The notes under the pieces were generated by a model. It worked only from the letters and a program-made list of their open reading frames with translations. It did not search any database and had not been told where the DNA came from. Positions 26,011 through 37,435 of a DNA stretch of 64,000 nucleotides are shown one piece after another. A program made the translations under genes and the position numbers. Numbering within the stretch: the first letter of the stretch is position 1; each line of letters begins with the position of its first letter. Source of the stretch: Casuarius casuarius (lineage: Eukaryota > Chordata > Aves > Casuariiformes > Casuariidae); the NCBI GenBank assembly GCA_003342895.1, contig PTFA01000024.1, forward strand, positions 2,831,592-2,895,591. Reading direction: 5' to 3'.

Positions 26011-28814
26011 TGTCAACCCTCCCTTAGGTATCAGAAAGAAAAGCTAATTCTAAAACCTTTAGAAGTACTGTAATAAACTGTGTTCTGATTTACAATTGAA
26101 AACTTGATCCTTAGCATGCGCTTGTTTACTAACACTTAAATGAATAAGTATTAAAGTAGCATAATGTACTTGTAAGAAAAAACACTTGAGGATCTGCCCT
26201 CAGAAATGCTAAGCACACTGAGGCTAAGTCCACAAAAAAGCTAAGCACACTTTATTAGTTTGGTTCACCCAACTTTTATTGCCCGAGTACAAAAAGCAGA
26301 GAGAGTCCCTTTTCCTCTGCTACAAATGTTCTTTCATGCAGATAAACCAAGTATCTAGCGACTTAAATGCACCTTCTGGAAGACTAAGATTTGACTCACC
26401 CTGACTAAAGGTGGTAGAGTTAGCCCCTAGAATGAAGTATTATAGTGTGACAGCTAGCATTATGTTACACTTCAGACTTTCAACAGCAGATTCAAAGAGA
26501 GAGACAGTCAATCTTTGAATTTCTTGCCTTTGAAGGTGTTGATCAATGGATTTTTTTTTTTAAAGAAATGGCTTTGAGATTTATATTAATACAGGTCATA
26601 AAGAAGTTTACTATTCTACTTGCTATAGAAAAGGGAAATTCCTCTTAGCCGTACATCTGCAAATACACAGCCTCCCTGAGGCAGCTCCCAGAAGACCAGG
26701 CCTCCTTTTATTTTTCAGTGCAAAGTATTTTTTCTTCCAGTGATCTACAAAATCAAGAAATCTCACTTTCTTGTTCTTGAATACAGAATCAAGAAGGACA
26801 ATTTTCATGACCATGGCAAAATGCCAGCTAGCAGCTCAGGGCCCAACAGATTATGAAGCAGAGGGCTGCAATGAGGCTGTTGCCAAAAATGTTCTTTTTC
26901 AGCTAGTTTGTATAAAGGACAAGTGCTTCATCTCTTTGACATTCTTCTAATACTTGAAAGAGCAGTGTTCACTTCTAAATGCAGCTGCTTGCTTTTATAG
27001 GCATCTCTTATATTTGCCTGGAGGCATGTTAATCTGACCCAGCTGAAAGCTGCTGATGGGCATCTGCCATCACTAAGCACAGTTAATCATCCCTGAGCGA
27101 GGCGCGAGGCACCAAAGCTTGAGTTCTTCTCAGTGGCACTTTGCAGCGGGGGGAAGGTGCCATATTTTAGAACAGTTCAGCAGAAAAAGCTATGCGACTG
27201 AACCCAGTGTTCATAAGAGGGGATTTGCTGCTTGGAGTTGTACAGACTCCCTGCAGATATCACCCATGCTTAATGCAGCATTTACTCTTGATTTCATTTG
27301 ACCCCTGCAACATCCTCCAACTGTCTGTTAAAGCTACAGCTCAAAGTCCTGCAGCCAACTGTGGCATGAGAACACCTGCAATGGGACCAGAGTGGCCTTC
27401 ATCTTTTAATAGAAAAGAGAGCAGCATAGGAGAATACAAGACTTGCCCCAGTGCTGTGCAGGTGGAGGATGTCTACAAGTATGACCCAGTCCAGTTGGGT
27501 TTTGGATGGTACTTTCCAACTGAGGAAGGAATAGACTAATTAAAAATGCAAAGGTCGGTAGAAGGATAGGAAGACCTGCTAAGCAGAGCAGGATATTTCC
27601 ACAGATTAATGGGTCCAAAATGCCCCAAAGCACCTCACTTGCCCTGTTCCTTTGTACAGGAAGAGCCAAAGCGGTGCTGTCCTGAAACCCACCTGGTCCC
27701 CTTCTGAGGGCTGGTGGGGCCAGAGGGCCTGGGAAAGGCAAGGGTGCCCTGTATTTACCCAACTTGGTTACAACATCATGCCCTGAAGACTACAGTCAGC
27801 TATCCAAGTAGGTTACTCTGACTTGCCTCAGGAATGAGGCTCATACCGAGGTGTTCTTGGTCTCACAAGAGCCCTAAGGCACAGCTAAGGCGTAGCTGAC
27901 CTCTTGCTGCTCTCGTACTCTTTGGCTTTGCAGCTTCAGAGAGGATGAAATATCAGGACTGTGGACTATGAGCGACTCTCCTGCCACTCTCCTGGGCAGG
28001 CAAAGGAAGCTGGCTTCTCGGAGAAAGTTAATTTGTAAGTATGTTGAATTGCATATGAATTCATTGTTTGAGATCTGAATGAGTTTGGACAGAGCAATCC
28101 TAAAATATTTTCTCGTTTCTGCGTTGGATTATCATTTCACATGTGAAACCTATTCAATCTGTTGAAAAAGAAAGTGCCATTCAGTGAGGAAGCAGAGAGG
28201 TGAAGCCAACCACTTCACGGGAACAGGGAACGTGCAGATACACATAGCCCACGTAGCATAAAAGAAAACATACAGAAATCCTGAGCAGTCCACAAACACT
28301 ATTTTAAGACGTTGTATTTGCAAGGAATAATTTGGCTCCTTCTAATAACACACATCAATATTGCTTCACAGTTGAGGAGGGGGAAATGTGGTCCTAGCTC
28401 GATCAAAGTTTCTGTGCTTTTGCCAGGACTTTTGCTTTGAAAAGAAGCTATGTAAATAGTTGTGTGCTAAGCAGCATATCTTTAGTGTTAACGAAAAAGT
28501 CAGATAAACTTCTGGGGCCCACAAAAATGCAAGTTCGTGTAAGCAGACACTGAACAACACCGTAAACAAAGCAACATGGCACCATAGCAGTTTCTGTGGA
28601 GCTTCACAAGGTTTTTGTACACTTGCGCCAGCTTCCCCCTCCCCAAGAAAAGCATACAGCTTTTTGTAGGATAATTAACACAAATCCCAGAGCTTGCAGC
28701 TCCCTCGACACCTATGCCCAAATGGATGTCCTCAGATTTTAGTCTGAAGTTCTGTTTAACATCATGACACCACTTTCCAAAGCTTAGTTTCATTTTATTT
28801 ATTCTAAGGAAGTT
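26011..28814. other. Unique non-coding sequence
   Basis: No gene or repeat family recognised. A plus frame at 27192-27539 (115 codons) and a minus frame at 27406-27762 (118 codons) overlap each other and show no known domain. Confidence 0.5.
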
Positions 28815-28832
28815 GGGGGGGGGGGGGGGGGG
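28815..28832 (+). repeat. G18 homopolymer
   Basis: An uninterrupted run of 18 guanines. Long G runs are rare in vertebrate DNA because they are unstable and can fold as G-quadruplexes; the length is also prone to sequencing error. Confidence 0.9.
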
Positions 28833-29809
28833 TTGGAAATGAAACATTATTTTCAACTGGTAGCACAGCCTGGAATTTCCACATTTCAGACAATCTGCCA
28901 GTGATGCACCTGAGCTAACTTCCTCTCGCCTTTGATGTTCTCTATTTCTCACACAAGCGTCTCCTTAGTTATAAGAAAGCTAGTTAGAAAAGATTCTAGA
29001 TTCCCTTTTATCACAGACCAGAAAGAGAAACTTAAAAGCAGAGCACTACGTTTTCTAAACCACCTGCAAGCTCATGAAAAAGCCTCAGACTTAAAAGAAA
29101 AAACTTACAGAGGTGCTTAACCAAAACAGGCCATGTATTGAAAAACCACAAGAAAAATTTCCCCTCTTATGTGGGAAGATTATTCAGAAGAGCTAAATAT
29201 TAGTGGAGTTTTGTGGGTTTTATTACAAATATCAAAGAGGAGTTTGCTACATTAAAAAAATAAATAAATGAAGGTGACTCAGCTGAGATGCAAAAGTTTA
29301 CAGGATGTTTTTCATTTGTGAAGCTTGATCACATTTTGAATTTTTAACTGCTATTTTACTTTGCATGCAAGCATTTCACAAGAAGGACAACAGCACAATA
29401 GATTCGTATTAAGTCTTTTTGACATTAAGACCTTCCAAAGCACGTACCAGTTTGCCCACTCCTCCAAAATAGCCCCTCCTGACTTTCTTCAAAACTGAAA
29501 ATTGCAGAGAATCAGTTCTCAGCGCAGATATAGCTGCAAATGATTAGCCCCTCCAAAATAGTGGGTTTTTTTTAAAAAAAAACAAAACCAGTACTCCCCA
29601 AAATAGGCAGACCCTTGCCCCAATGTAAGAAACTGGAAGTCATGGTCACTCTCTTGTATACACTACTAAGCACCATTTTACCTGCTTGAGCATGTAACAG
29701 GATCAACAGGCAGAGAGAGGATAACGCTTTTTTTGCGTTTGTTTCATCCCACAATATTATTTAACAAAAGCCCATCTGAGATGAAGGCTACCCTGTACAG
29801 AGTCTGCCA
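28833..29809. other. Unique non-coding sequence
   Basis: AT-rich and unrecognised. An adjoining T8/A9 junction lies near 29,566-29,582. Confidence 0.55.
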
Positions 29810-30265
29810 GTGATTTATCCCGTCGGCACCACTGGGATAACCCGCGCGGACACTGCTTTCCCCCTGCTCGCTGCGCCTCGCTCCTCTATAATGCTGTTCT
29901 CCCTGGCTTCAGGTCCTGCCTTCGGCAGGCTTGGACTTGATCCCCCAACAGAAGTAGCTGGCTGCGTATTTCCCAGCGGTACTACAGCGGCCCTCAGCTT
30001 TTTGCAGCGCCACATCAATGTGCTCTGCCGCCTTTGCCGAGCCCCAGCAGCCCAGCTGGGCCCCTTTTGTCTCCCACCAGCAGCGAGCTCCTGCTTTGAT
30101 ATTTGCTGTAACCCCCCTTCCCATCTTGGCAGACTCGCCAGCTCCTCCGAGCACTTCTCCCAGATGAGAAGGGACCGCGTTTTGGAGATTTTCCAGCCGA
30201 CACGGCCCCATAGACTCGCTCTGAGCAACGTCGCTCCCTGCCACCAGGGCTGACAACCCATCTAT
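29810..30265. other. GC-rich patch open on both strands
   Basis: A 450-base GC-rich island in AT-rich flanks. One plus frame of 147 codons and a minus frame of 148 codons fill it, with a third minus frame of 139 codons. No frame resembles a known protein, and simultaneous openness suggests base composition rather than coding. It may be a small CpG-type regulatory patch. Confidence 0.35.
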
Positions 30266-33200
30266 ACCACGACCCCTGAAACTACTAACGCTTGGATGAA
30301 GTGAACAGACAACCAGAGGGACAACCATATTTAGATTGGATTTAGATTTAGAAATATTTAGATTACTCTGTACCAGCCCTTAAGAGTTGACGCTGATCTT
30401 GTCCCATTTTTGACAGCTCAGGAATAACTTCTATGTGTCTGTGGTTTGAAGTGTTACGCAAGAAGGTAATTAAGCCAAAGATAAGAGGGAGGAGAGGGGG
30501 ATTACAATGAGGTAAAGAGACAAATGATTAAAGGAGTGAAAAAAGCTAAATGAAAGCTACAAAGCACTTTTTCTCTCCAAAAAGATGCCCCGAAGTGAGA
30601 AGTTGCCATACAGCATGAACATCATCATCTAGTCTTGTCACCTCTTTGTCAATTTGACTGATGACCTCGCCACACGTTTGTGCAACACTAGCAAAAAAGT
30701 CAGCTGCAGCAAGGTGACTAATTGAATCTTCAATAGAGCAAAGGCAAGGAGACACTTAAGTAATTCAGCTACAGAACTACATCATCTACCGAAGATTACA
30801 AACTGCAAGACGGTAAAACAGTGCTGGCTTCTGCTATCGCCTGCCACCAAGCTTAGGACAAGTCATCAGCTTGAAAAGGAGTCTGCTGCTTGCTACCGCA
30901 AGTGTGCTTGCAGCCCGTTTCTCTCCTAAGGGAGAAGCGACATTGTAGCCTATCACCTTTAACAATTTTGAGAAGGAAGAAGTTTTTCATATGCCCTTCC
31001 ACTACCAGCCAAGGCGAGCAAATAACCTGGCTTTAAGGGCTATTTTTCTTGAATGCATCCCCAAAAGCAAGTAACAGTGTGTAGGTGGAGGGGGAGGGCA
31101 ACATTCAGTGTCCTGGCTGTCTGCAGTGATGTACAGCAGCCCTGTACTTGGTCTGCTGAATTTAAGACATATCAGGGCTTGAAGGTGGCACATGGACCCC
31201 AACCTAGCAGCTGAACAAACTTCACAGCCATAAATTATTAAAACACACAAAGAGAAAGGTCAGGAGGAAGTGCTTCCTCATCATTGCCAAGTGACAGATT
31301 CTCACTCCAAATGTTAGCATTACCCCTATGAACTGCACTGCTTGGGCAGTTGAAGAAAAGCAGCTGGGGAGAGAGAGGGAGGATGTGGTTACTGCTTGGG
31401 GGACTTAGAATGAAAACAAGCTTTTTTCTTGCTTGCTTTTCTTTTTTTTCTTTTTTTTAAAAAAAATGCATTTCCTTCAAAGCCTTTTCCAGTCCATAAA
31501 ATTTGTCCTCCGAGTGGGTTATGTATGCTGCCACGTCTCATGGCAGCAACTAGTACCTCTTAAAGTTTTCTTTTTGTCTTCAGTTTTCCTTTTTCCTATA
31601 TCAGCCACACATCCTGTTTGGCTTCTGATTATCACTGCACCTGGAGCAGAGAGGTTCTTCAGGACCTTGTCATCGTGCTCGCACCACTGCCTCCTCTGGA
31701 GTGGTTACGGATAGTTTGAAATCCGCACCCAGAGAAGACGCTCTCTTTCAATACCTGTTCTCTTCCCCTGCTCAAAAGTAACTGCACGACTCACCAGGGC
31801 TGATCACTGTCTCTGTATCTGGGAGGACGCTGGCAAGACAAACTCAGCTTCGCAGTCTCCACCCCCTGCGTAACCACCCTGGGCATCAGGAGGACACATT
31901 CAGTGTAGCCGTCTGCCCCCCACATCACTGAGGAATGAAGGAAGGGCACATCCTTTCGGATGGGCGCCTCTACGAGTGCTTCTCCCGAGATGCTGAGCTC
32001 CGGCATAGCTGAAAGAGCAAGCATCGATTTCTAGATTTCTGTTCAAGAACAAATCTCTCAATGTTAGTAAGGGGGCAACATGAAGGGAATTTCCTTGAAT
32101 TACTGGAGAGATGGGAAAATATTACCACGAAAAATGCCACAGAGAATGCTGAAGAGTCATTTATAGCTTATTACTGTTTCATCCAAAAAGCTTTTAGCCA
32201 GCTCTGAATAAATACCCTCTGGAATACTAGTCTAATACACTCGTATTTTTCAAAAAGCTTTCAAACAGTTTTACTTAGAACATAGCTGTCAACAAATTAC
32301 TCCAAAAAACAAACATGGTTTAATCTGGTTCCCCACCCACCCCAGTTATTTGTAACATGAGAGCCATTGTGTTTTTTCAGCTTGTATTTGTCTTTAACTA
32401 TATTATTCTGATGGTAGACAAAGGTGTATATCAGTACCCGAGTTCCCAGAAAGGACAAACAAGTTAACTTTCTGCCTTCACTAGAGTATGCTGGCAGGAC
32501 CTCAAAAGCCTCAATACCATGAAAACCAGCAGTTACTATTAAGCAATAAGCGGGTACACACCGAGCCAGCGTTGGGACGTTGTGCCTGTCGGTACTTCAG
32601 CAGCACGTTCATGAATGTGGAAGTGATGCACACACAGATGCATCACTGCACAACAGGTAACACTCAAGTCTGTAAGGCATTTGGAGCGCCTTACGTTAGA
32701 GGCTGCCATCAAAATGAAAGACACCCCCCCCCAAAAAAAATAAACTAAACACACAAGACAAAACCCTGTCATCTGCAGTCACTGGACCAATGACATCTGC
32801 AAGAAGACCACCTTTGAAGACCAAGCAGTTCCCTGGTGGGGCTGGGCCATGACATACACGAAAGAATCTGCCTTTCAAGACTGACTGAAGAAAGAAAATA
32901 GAGAGTCATCTCATTTTCTAGGCCCAATAAAGACTTTTCATTAAAAAAAGAAATTAGAAGTTGTCCTCTTTTAGTCTATATAGAAGAGGATCCTTTCCCC
33001 CTTTCACCTACCCTCTAAAATGGAATCTGTTCACAGACTATATTTTTAACAATTTATTTCTAATGCCCTCTACCTTATAGGAGATTGAATACTCTTTCAA
33101 TTCTATAGGTAGGAAAATCCAGATAAGTGTGACAGGACAAATATAACCATCCATTCTGAAAAAGTTTAAGCACGTTAAGTAAATTGTTCTGATTTACAGA

Positions 33201-34091
33201 AGCATTTCTTTAATCAATTTCCATCAAAAGTTGATGTTTTGCCCCATTACAGTCTAATCACACCGAAGCGTTATCACAAATAGCAAGCAACCAATCAATC
33301 ACGACAAAGGTGCACTTCTGTGAAGGACATGCTCCTGGAACAGAGTATTACAGAAAAATGAAGTGAAGTCTTACATTTTCATTAAAGTTAACATAATGAA
33401 AGAAAAATCATGAGTTTTAAATATATTCCTCCAACTACAGCAAGATCTACATACTGGGGAACAAACAGCTAGCAACCGAGAGCTTTATAAGTCAAATTAT
33501 TACTGGTGTTTACAAGTTTTATAAAAGTAAATTCAATACTGAGGATATTTTTCTCTCATCATTCATATACCTAGCTATGCTACTGACCAGAAGCAATCCA
33601 ACTTAAATAACTCAAGCTCCAGGAAGTTAGGCTGGCACAAATATACATTTTTCAGGGGAGGGGGGGCACACTCCTATAGGTATTTTGCTTGTTTGGGGAG
33701 GGAAGTCAGAAGGCTGGGTTTTGTTTTTCAACTTATAGTGGAATACATTAAGTGGTGTTCTGCTGTTTTCATAGCCTCCCCAACAAAATGCAAATATCAC
33801 ATTGAATTCTAACCACTAGGCACACTATTAATTACTACAGTATTCCCTATGTCATTCCTTTCATTACTGTCTTATTACACCAGTTATACACTTTGCAGTG
33901 GATAGAGCAAGTAAAAACAGTCCAAAGCAGAGGACTGTATCATGTAGTGCTTCAACACACTTGCATTTTTATCCCTGTAAAGTGATTTTCTACACAGCAG
34001 AGTTTTCACAGTACTCCTTACTTGCATTTTATTTAGACACTGATGGGAATAAGATACATGCATAGATCCTCCCTCTCCCACTGAGGGGAGG
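30266..34091. other. Unique non-coding sequence around the 30.6 kb frame
   Basis: AT-rich and without recognised repeats. A C9A8 run lies at 32724-32740. Apart from the separately listed open stretch, no frame looks like coding sequence. Confidence 0.5.
30546..30755 (-). other. Open stretch with coiled-coil heptads, possible exon or pseudogene fragment
   Basis: The minus strand is open for 69 codons between an upstream TAA (30758-30756) and the stop at the low-coordinate end. It starts with GTG, so it is not a free-standing gene. Within it, ISQIDKEVTRLDDDVHAVWQ places I, I, V, L, V and V at regular a/d heptad spacing, followed by leucines, which is unusual for a chance frame. A pyrimidine-rich tract followed by AG on the minus strand near 30,715 could be a splice acceptor, and GAG|GTGACA could be a donor, but neither is strong. 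I do not recognise the family. It could be a real exon, a processed-gene relic, or chance. Confidence 0.2.
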
Positions 34092-34140
34092 AAAAAAAAA
34101 AAAAACAGAAGAAAGCCATTTCACCCACGGGAAATGGCTT
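34092..34140 (+). repeat. A14 run followed by a perfect 10-bp-stem hairpin
   Basis: Fourteen adenines (34092-34105) precede an inverted repeat whose arms AAGCCATTTC (34113-34122) and GAAATGGCTT (34131-34140) pair perfectly around an 8-base loop. I see no RNA gene that it belongs to. Confidence 0.75.
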
Positions 34141-37085
34141 GATTAATGTGTCCAGAAGAGGACACAGGAAAATGCTTTGCAGCAAGTTAAAGCAGATAGG
34201 ATGACGGCGACTTCATTGTGTAATGCACACATCACAGACTACTGTCAACAAGTCTGCAGCTTAAGAGCACGGGGCGGAAGGACAGCAGGTTCACCCGCAT
34301 GCGGCCAGCCTTGCCGAATGGCAACACAGCCATGGGAAAAAGCTGATGTTAGCAATACAATTGAACTCCCCGAAATTCACATTTCTCCTTCTGGATGCCC
34401 ATCACTGCAACACCAGTTATCACAGGTGTTTTACTCCCATGCCTGTGCATTGCGCCTGCGCCCTGATGGAACTGCACGAGCCCCACGCTGCTGCAACGTC
34501 CCCTGCACCACGAGTCCCTGGGTCCCCTCCAGCAGCCACCACAGGTCTCCTGGGCTGCATCGGACTCCTCCGCTGGAGCAGGCTCCTGCCACAGTGGCTG
34601 CAATGACAAATAAAGGTAGCAATAAACACTCACCTATTCCAGCCTGCTGCTTACACGCAAAGTCTATTTTGGATTTTACAAGAAAGTTAAGCTGCTTTTC
34701 CTTTAGTCTCACTAACTAATAAAAGAGCTGTGGCCTAGGTGTTCCTACTAGGGAACGTGGGAGAGGAGGTGGCACCGGAGACCTCCTTACTCATGCTGCC
34801 AGCTTATCTCACCCTTTCCTGGGTGTCCACTCTTTGGCACTGAGGACAGCAGGCACAGGATGGCCTCAATCCATAGTATTAGTCTTCTCTTCCCAGAAGG
34901 AGATGGCTGGATGCAAACTGCCTGTTGGACAGGGTCCCTGGCCCACACCAACTTCCAAATAAGCACCTGGCAATTGGTTGGGAGAGAGCTACTTGGCAAG
35001 GGCTGAAATTGCAAGCAGGGCTCTTCATAATTTAAGAGCATAGATAGTCAGGTTCCAGTGCCCAGGAACATTTTTTTTGCAGTGTATAACTTACAAATAT
35101 AGACAAAGCCAGCATGCATAACTATGTACTGCCCTCAGCCCCATGTGAGCACAGTTTGGCAGCAAGTAGTTAGTGCATCAGGCTACACTCAGCAAGGCAC
35201 GGGGCACCACAGCTGAATCACAGTTCTCAGGGCTGATTCACTGCTGATCTTGGTTCCACACATGGTTTCTTTTAAATTCTCTCCCCTGGAAACCAAGTTG
35301 GTCGCCCGCCCACCCCCCACTAACGTAGAAGCAGTGGGGAAGTGGCCACAGTTCCCCTTCTGTCCTTGACTAGAGAACAGCAACAAATGAGTTTAACTTC
35401 TGTGTCACTGGGACACAATCTAGCTTAAGTATTTGAGATGATGCAGGTGTTTCTGGACAGCTGTTCAACCTGGAATATAACATGCAAAAAGTGCAGGTAG
35501 CTTGATGAATCAATGAAAGAACTAGAGTGAGAGTGTTCATTATGCATGATTTATTGCATACCATAGGGAACACTACAAACCATACAGTGACAGTACCAAG
35601 GGCCATAAGCAAATATCACTTATTTCCCAAAAAGCAGGAAATGAGCTAAAACCATGAGACTTTCAATAGTGGGAGATTAGTTTCCTGCAGCTTCCCCATG
35701 CCCCCCCTCTTGTAGCCGCAGTCTCAAGCATCCTATCTTTCTAGAAATTGTGCTTTCCAAACTATTCTGGGAGCTGGATAGAATAGCAACCAAACACTGC
35801 TAGAAAGGCAACAGGTCCCCTTCTTCAGAAGGTGGCACGCAAGGACAAGAGGAGCTCCTCTCCCCTGCCCTAGCTGGCATGTCTCAGATAAGAGCACGGT
35901 CTCCCTCGGCTCCTTCCACCACTGCTAGCAGAGAGGCTCCCGCAGTGCTTGAGCCAGCTCACAGCCGTGCTTCTCTGAAGCAGCAAGGCTCAGAGGACGA
36001 ACCTATCGAATGCCGACAGATCAGAAGTGGTCCACAGAAATCAGAGAGATCCTATTTCACTCCATTCCTGCAGGAAATGAGACTATCTTGCTTCTAATCA
36101 ACCCCTGATAAGAGGAAAAAAAAATTATTGAATTCCATGTCAAGGTTCAGAAAACAAAGGAGGCGGGAGGAAGCTCTTTGGAACTGATATCTCAAAAAAA
36201 GGGCAAGAGCACAAAGTATCTGGCACCACCAGGGCCACCTTTCTCCTACAGTAAGATCCATTACTGTGTTCAGGATCTGCTGCTGCCCAGTGGGGAGTGG
36301 GATACAACTGATGACTAAAAGCAAATAGATTAAGTTTCAGGTGTTAGGAAGCACTTTTAGCTCTGACCCTGCCTAGAGCAAGAGCTGCTTCTTAAATACA
36401 GAAGGCTGTATTTAAGCAGAGAAAGAAAACTGATGTCAACAGCTACCTTTAAGCAAAAAGAAGCAGATGAAATATTATACACGGTATCATGTCTGAGGGA
36501 AGACTTTAACAAGCCTTGACTGTTCAGCTAGCTGCAATACCCAACAGGAAAGCTCTGTCCATCCTCCTTTGAAGGAAGTCACTATAAAACATGCTCAAAT
36601 CATACCAGAAGACTTTCTGTCCCTGCATCAGGCCATGCTTTTTGCAAAGACTAAACCTTTCATATTCAAGGCAGGTTCCAGATAATAGTTTCATATTCCT
36701 ACATCAGGAAATAAGTTGATGCATCCCCACCTAATTCTCTTCCCCTTTCATGGAATCTTGACTAAAGAGATCATGTTGCCAAAGACCATCATATCACCAA
36801 AAGCAATCTTATCTAGGGAACACACTGCCCAGCAGTATTTCCTGGTCCAGATTTATGTATACACTATGGAAAGAATACTAAATGATTTTTCTGAAACATA
36901 AGACTTTTTACAGCAGGTGGGACAAGTGACTATGGTTGTCATTTAACCACTTAAGAATAATTAATTGCCTTTATCTGACAGCTGGATCCAGTAAAACGTG
37001 AAGAAATCTGACAGCTGCTGGAGCCAGGGACTGACTGGCTTCACTGTGATACGAGCTGATCTGCTGCTTCGCATAGATAGTGACC
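34141..37085. other. Unique non-coding sequence
   Basis: A GC-richer part at 34,270-34,600 opens frames on both strands, one of 180 codons on plus (34177-34719) without a recognisable domain. The rest is AT-rich. No repeat family recognised. Confidence 0.5.
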
Positions 37086-37094
37086 GAGGGAAAC

Positions 37095-37190
37095 GGAGGC
37101 CAGGTCCACACTGTGCATCTCAACTTTTGCCAGTACCATCGTGTCAACGAGAGGAATGATTTATGATGACATTTCTATGACGGAAAGAGA
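37095..37190. mobile_element. Possible sauropsid palindromic repeat fragment
   Basis: The stretch from about 37,100 (CAGGTCCACACTG, then AACTTTTGCCAG) resembles one end of a palindromic repeat that begins GGCCTGGTCTACACT and carries a CTTTTGCC segment. Similarity is short and recalled from memory. Confidence 0.28.
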
Positions 37191-37391
37191 CCTGGTTTCA
37201 GCACAGTTTCATGAAGAGCACTTTACCACGATAGGTTTTTCTCTCCACTTAAACTATACCACTAAACGCACCTCTAAGCATATATGCAGTAAAGGGAGCC
37301 TGCAGATGCAGCTATCCCAGCAAATCTTTTCTAGGGCTGAGCTCAAAAGAAGGCAAGCAGTGCTTTCAGCAACTATGAGTTTCAATCCAGA

Positions 37392-37435
37392 CCTTCCCAA
37401 GAAATGTAAATCAATGTCACTCCATTGACTGCCAT
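37392..37435. mobile_element. Possible fragment of the GTAAATC/CCATTGA palindromic repeat
   Basis: GTAAATCAATG followed by CACTCCATTGACTG resembles the centre of the short palindromic repeat also seen at 53.58 kb, in which GTGTAAATC is followed by ACTCCATTGA. It is a very short match. Confidence 0.3.

Noticed and set aside
29810..30261. 147/148-codon frames on both strands
   Set aside because: Both strands are open over the same bases, which points to GC composition rather than coding.
34177..34719. 180-codon plus frame
   Set aside because: No domain, overlaps three minus frames and has a cysteine/histidine-scattered composition without a motif.
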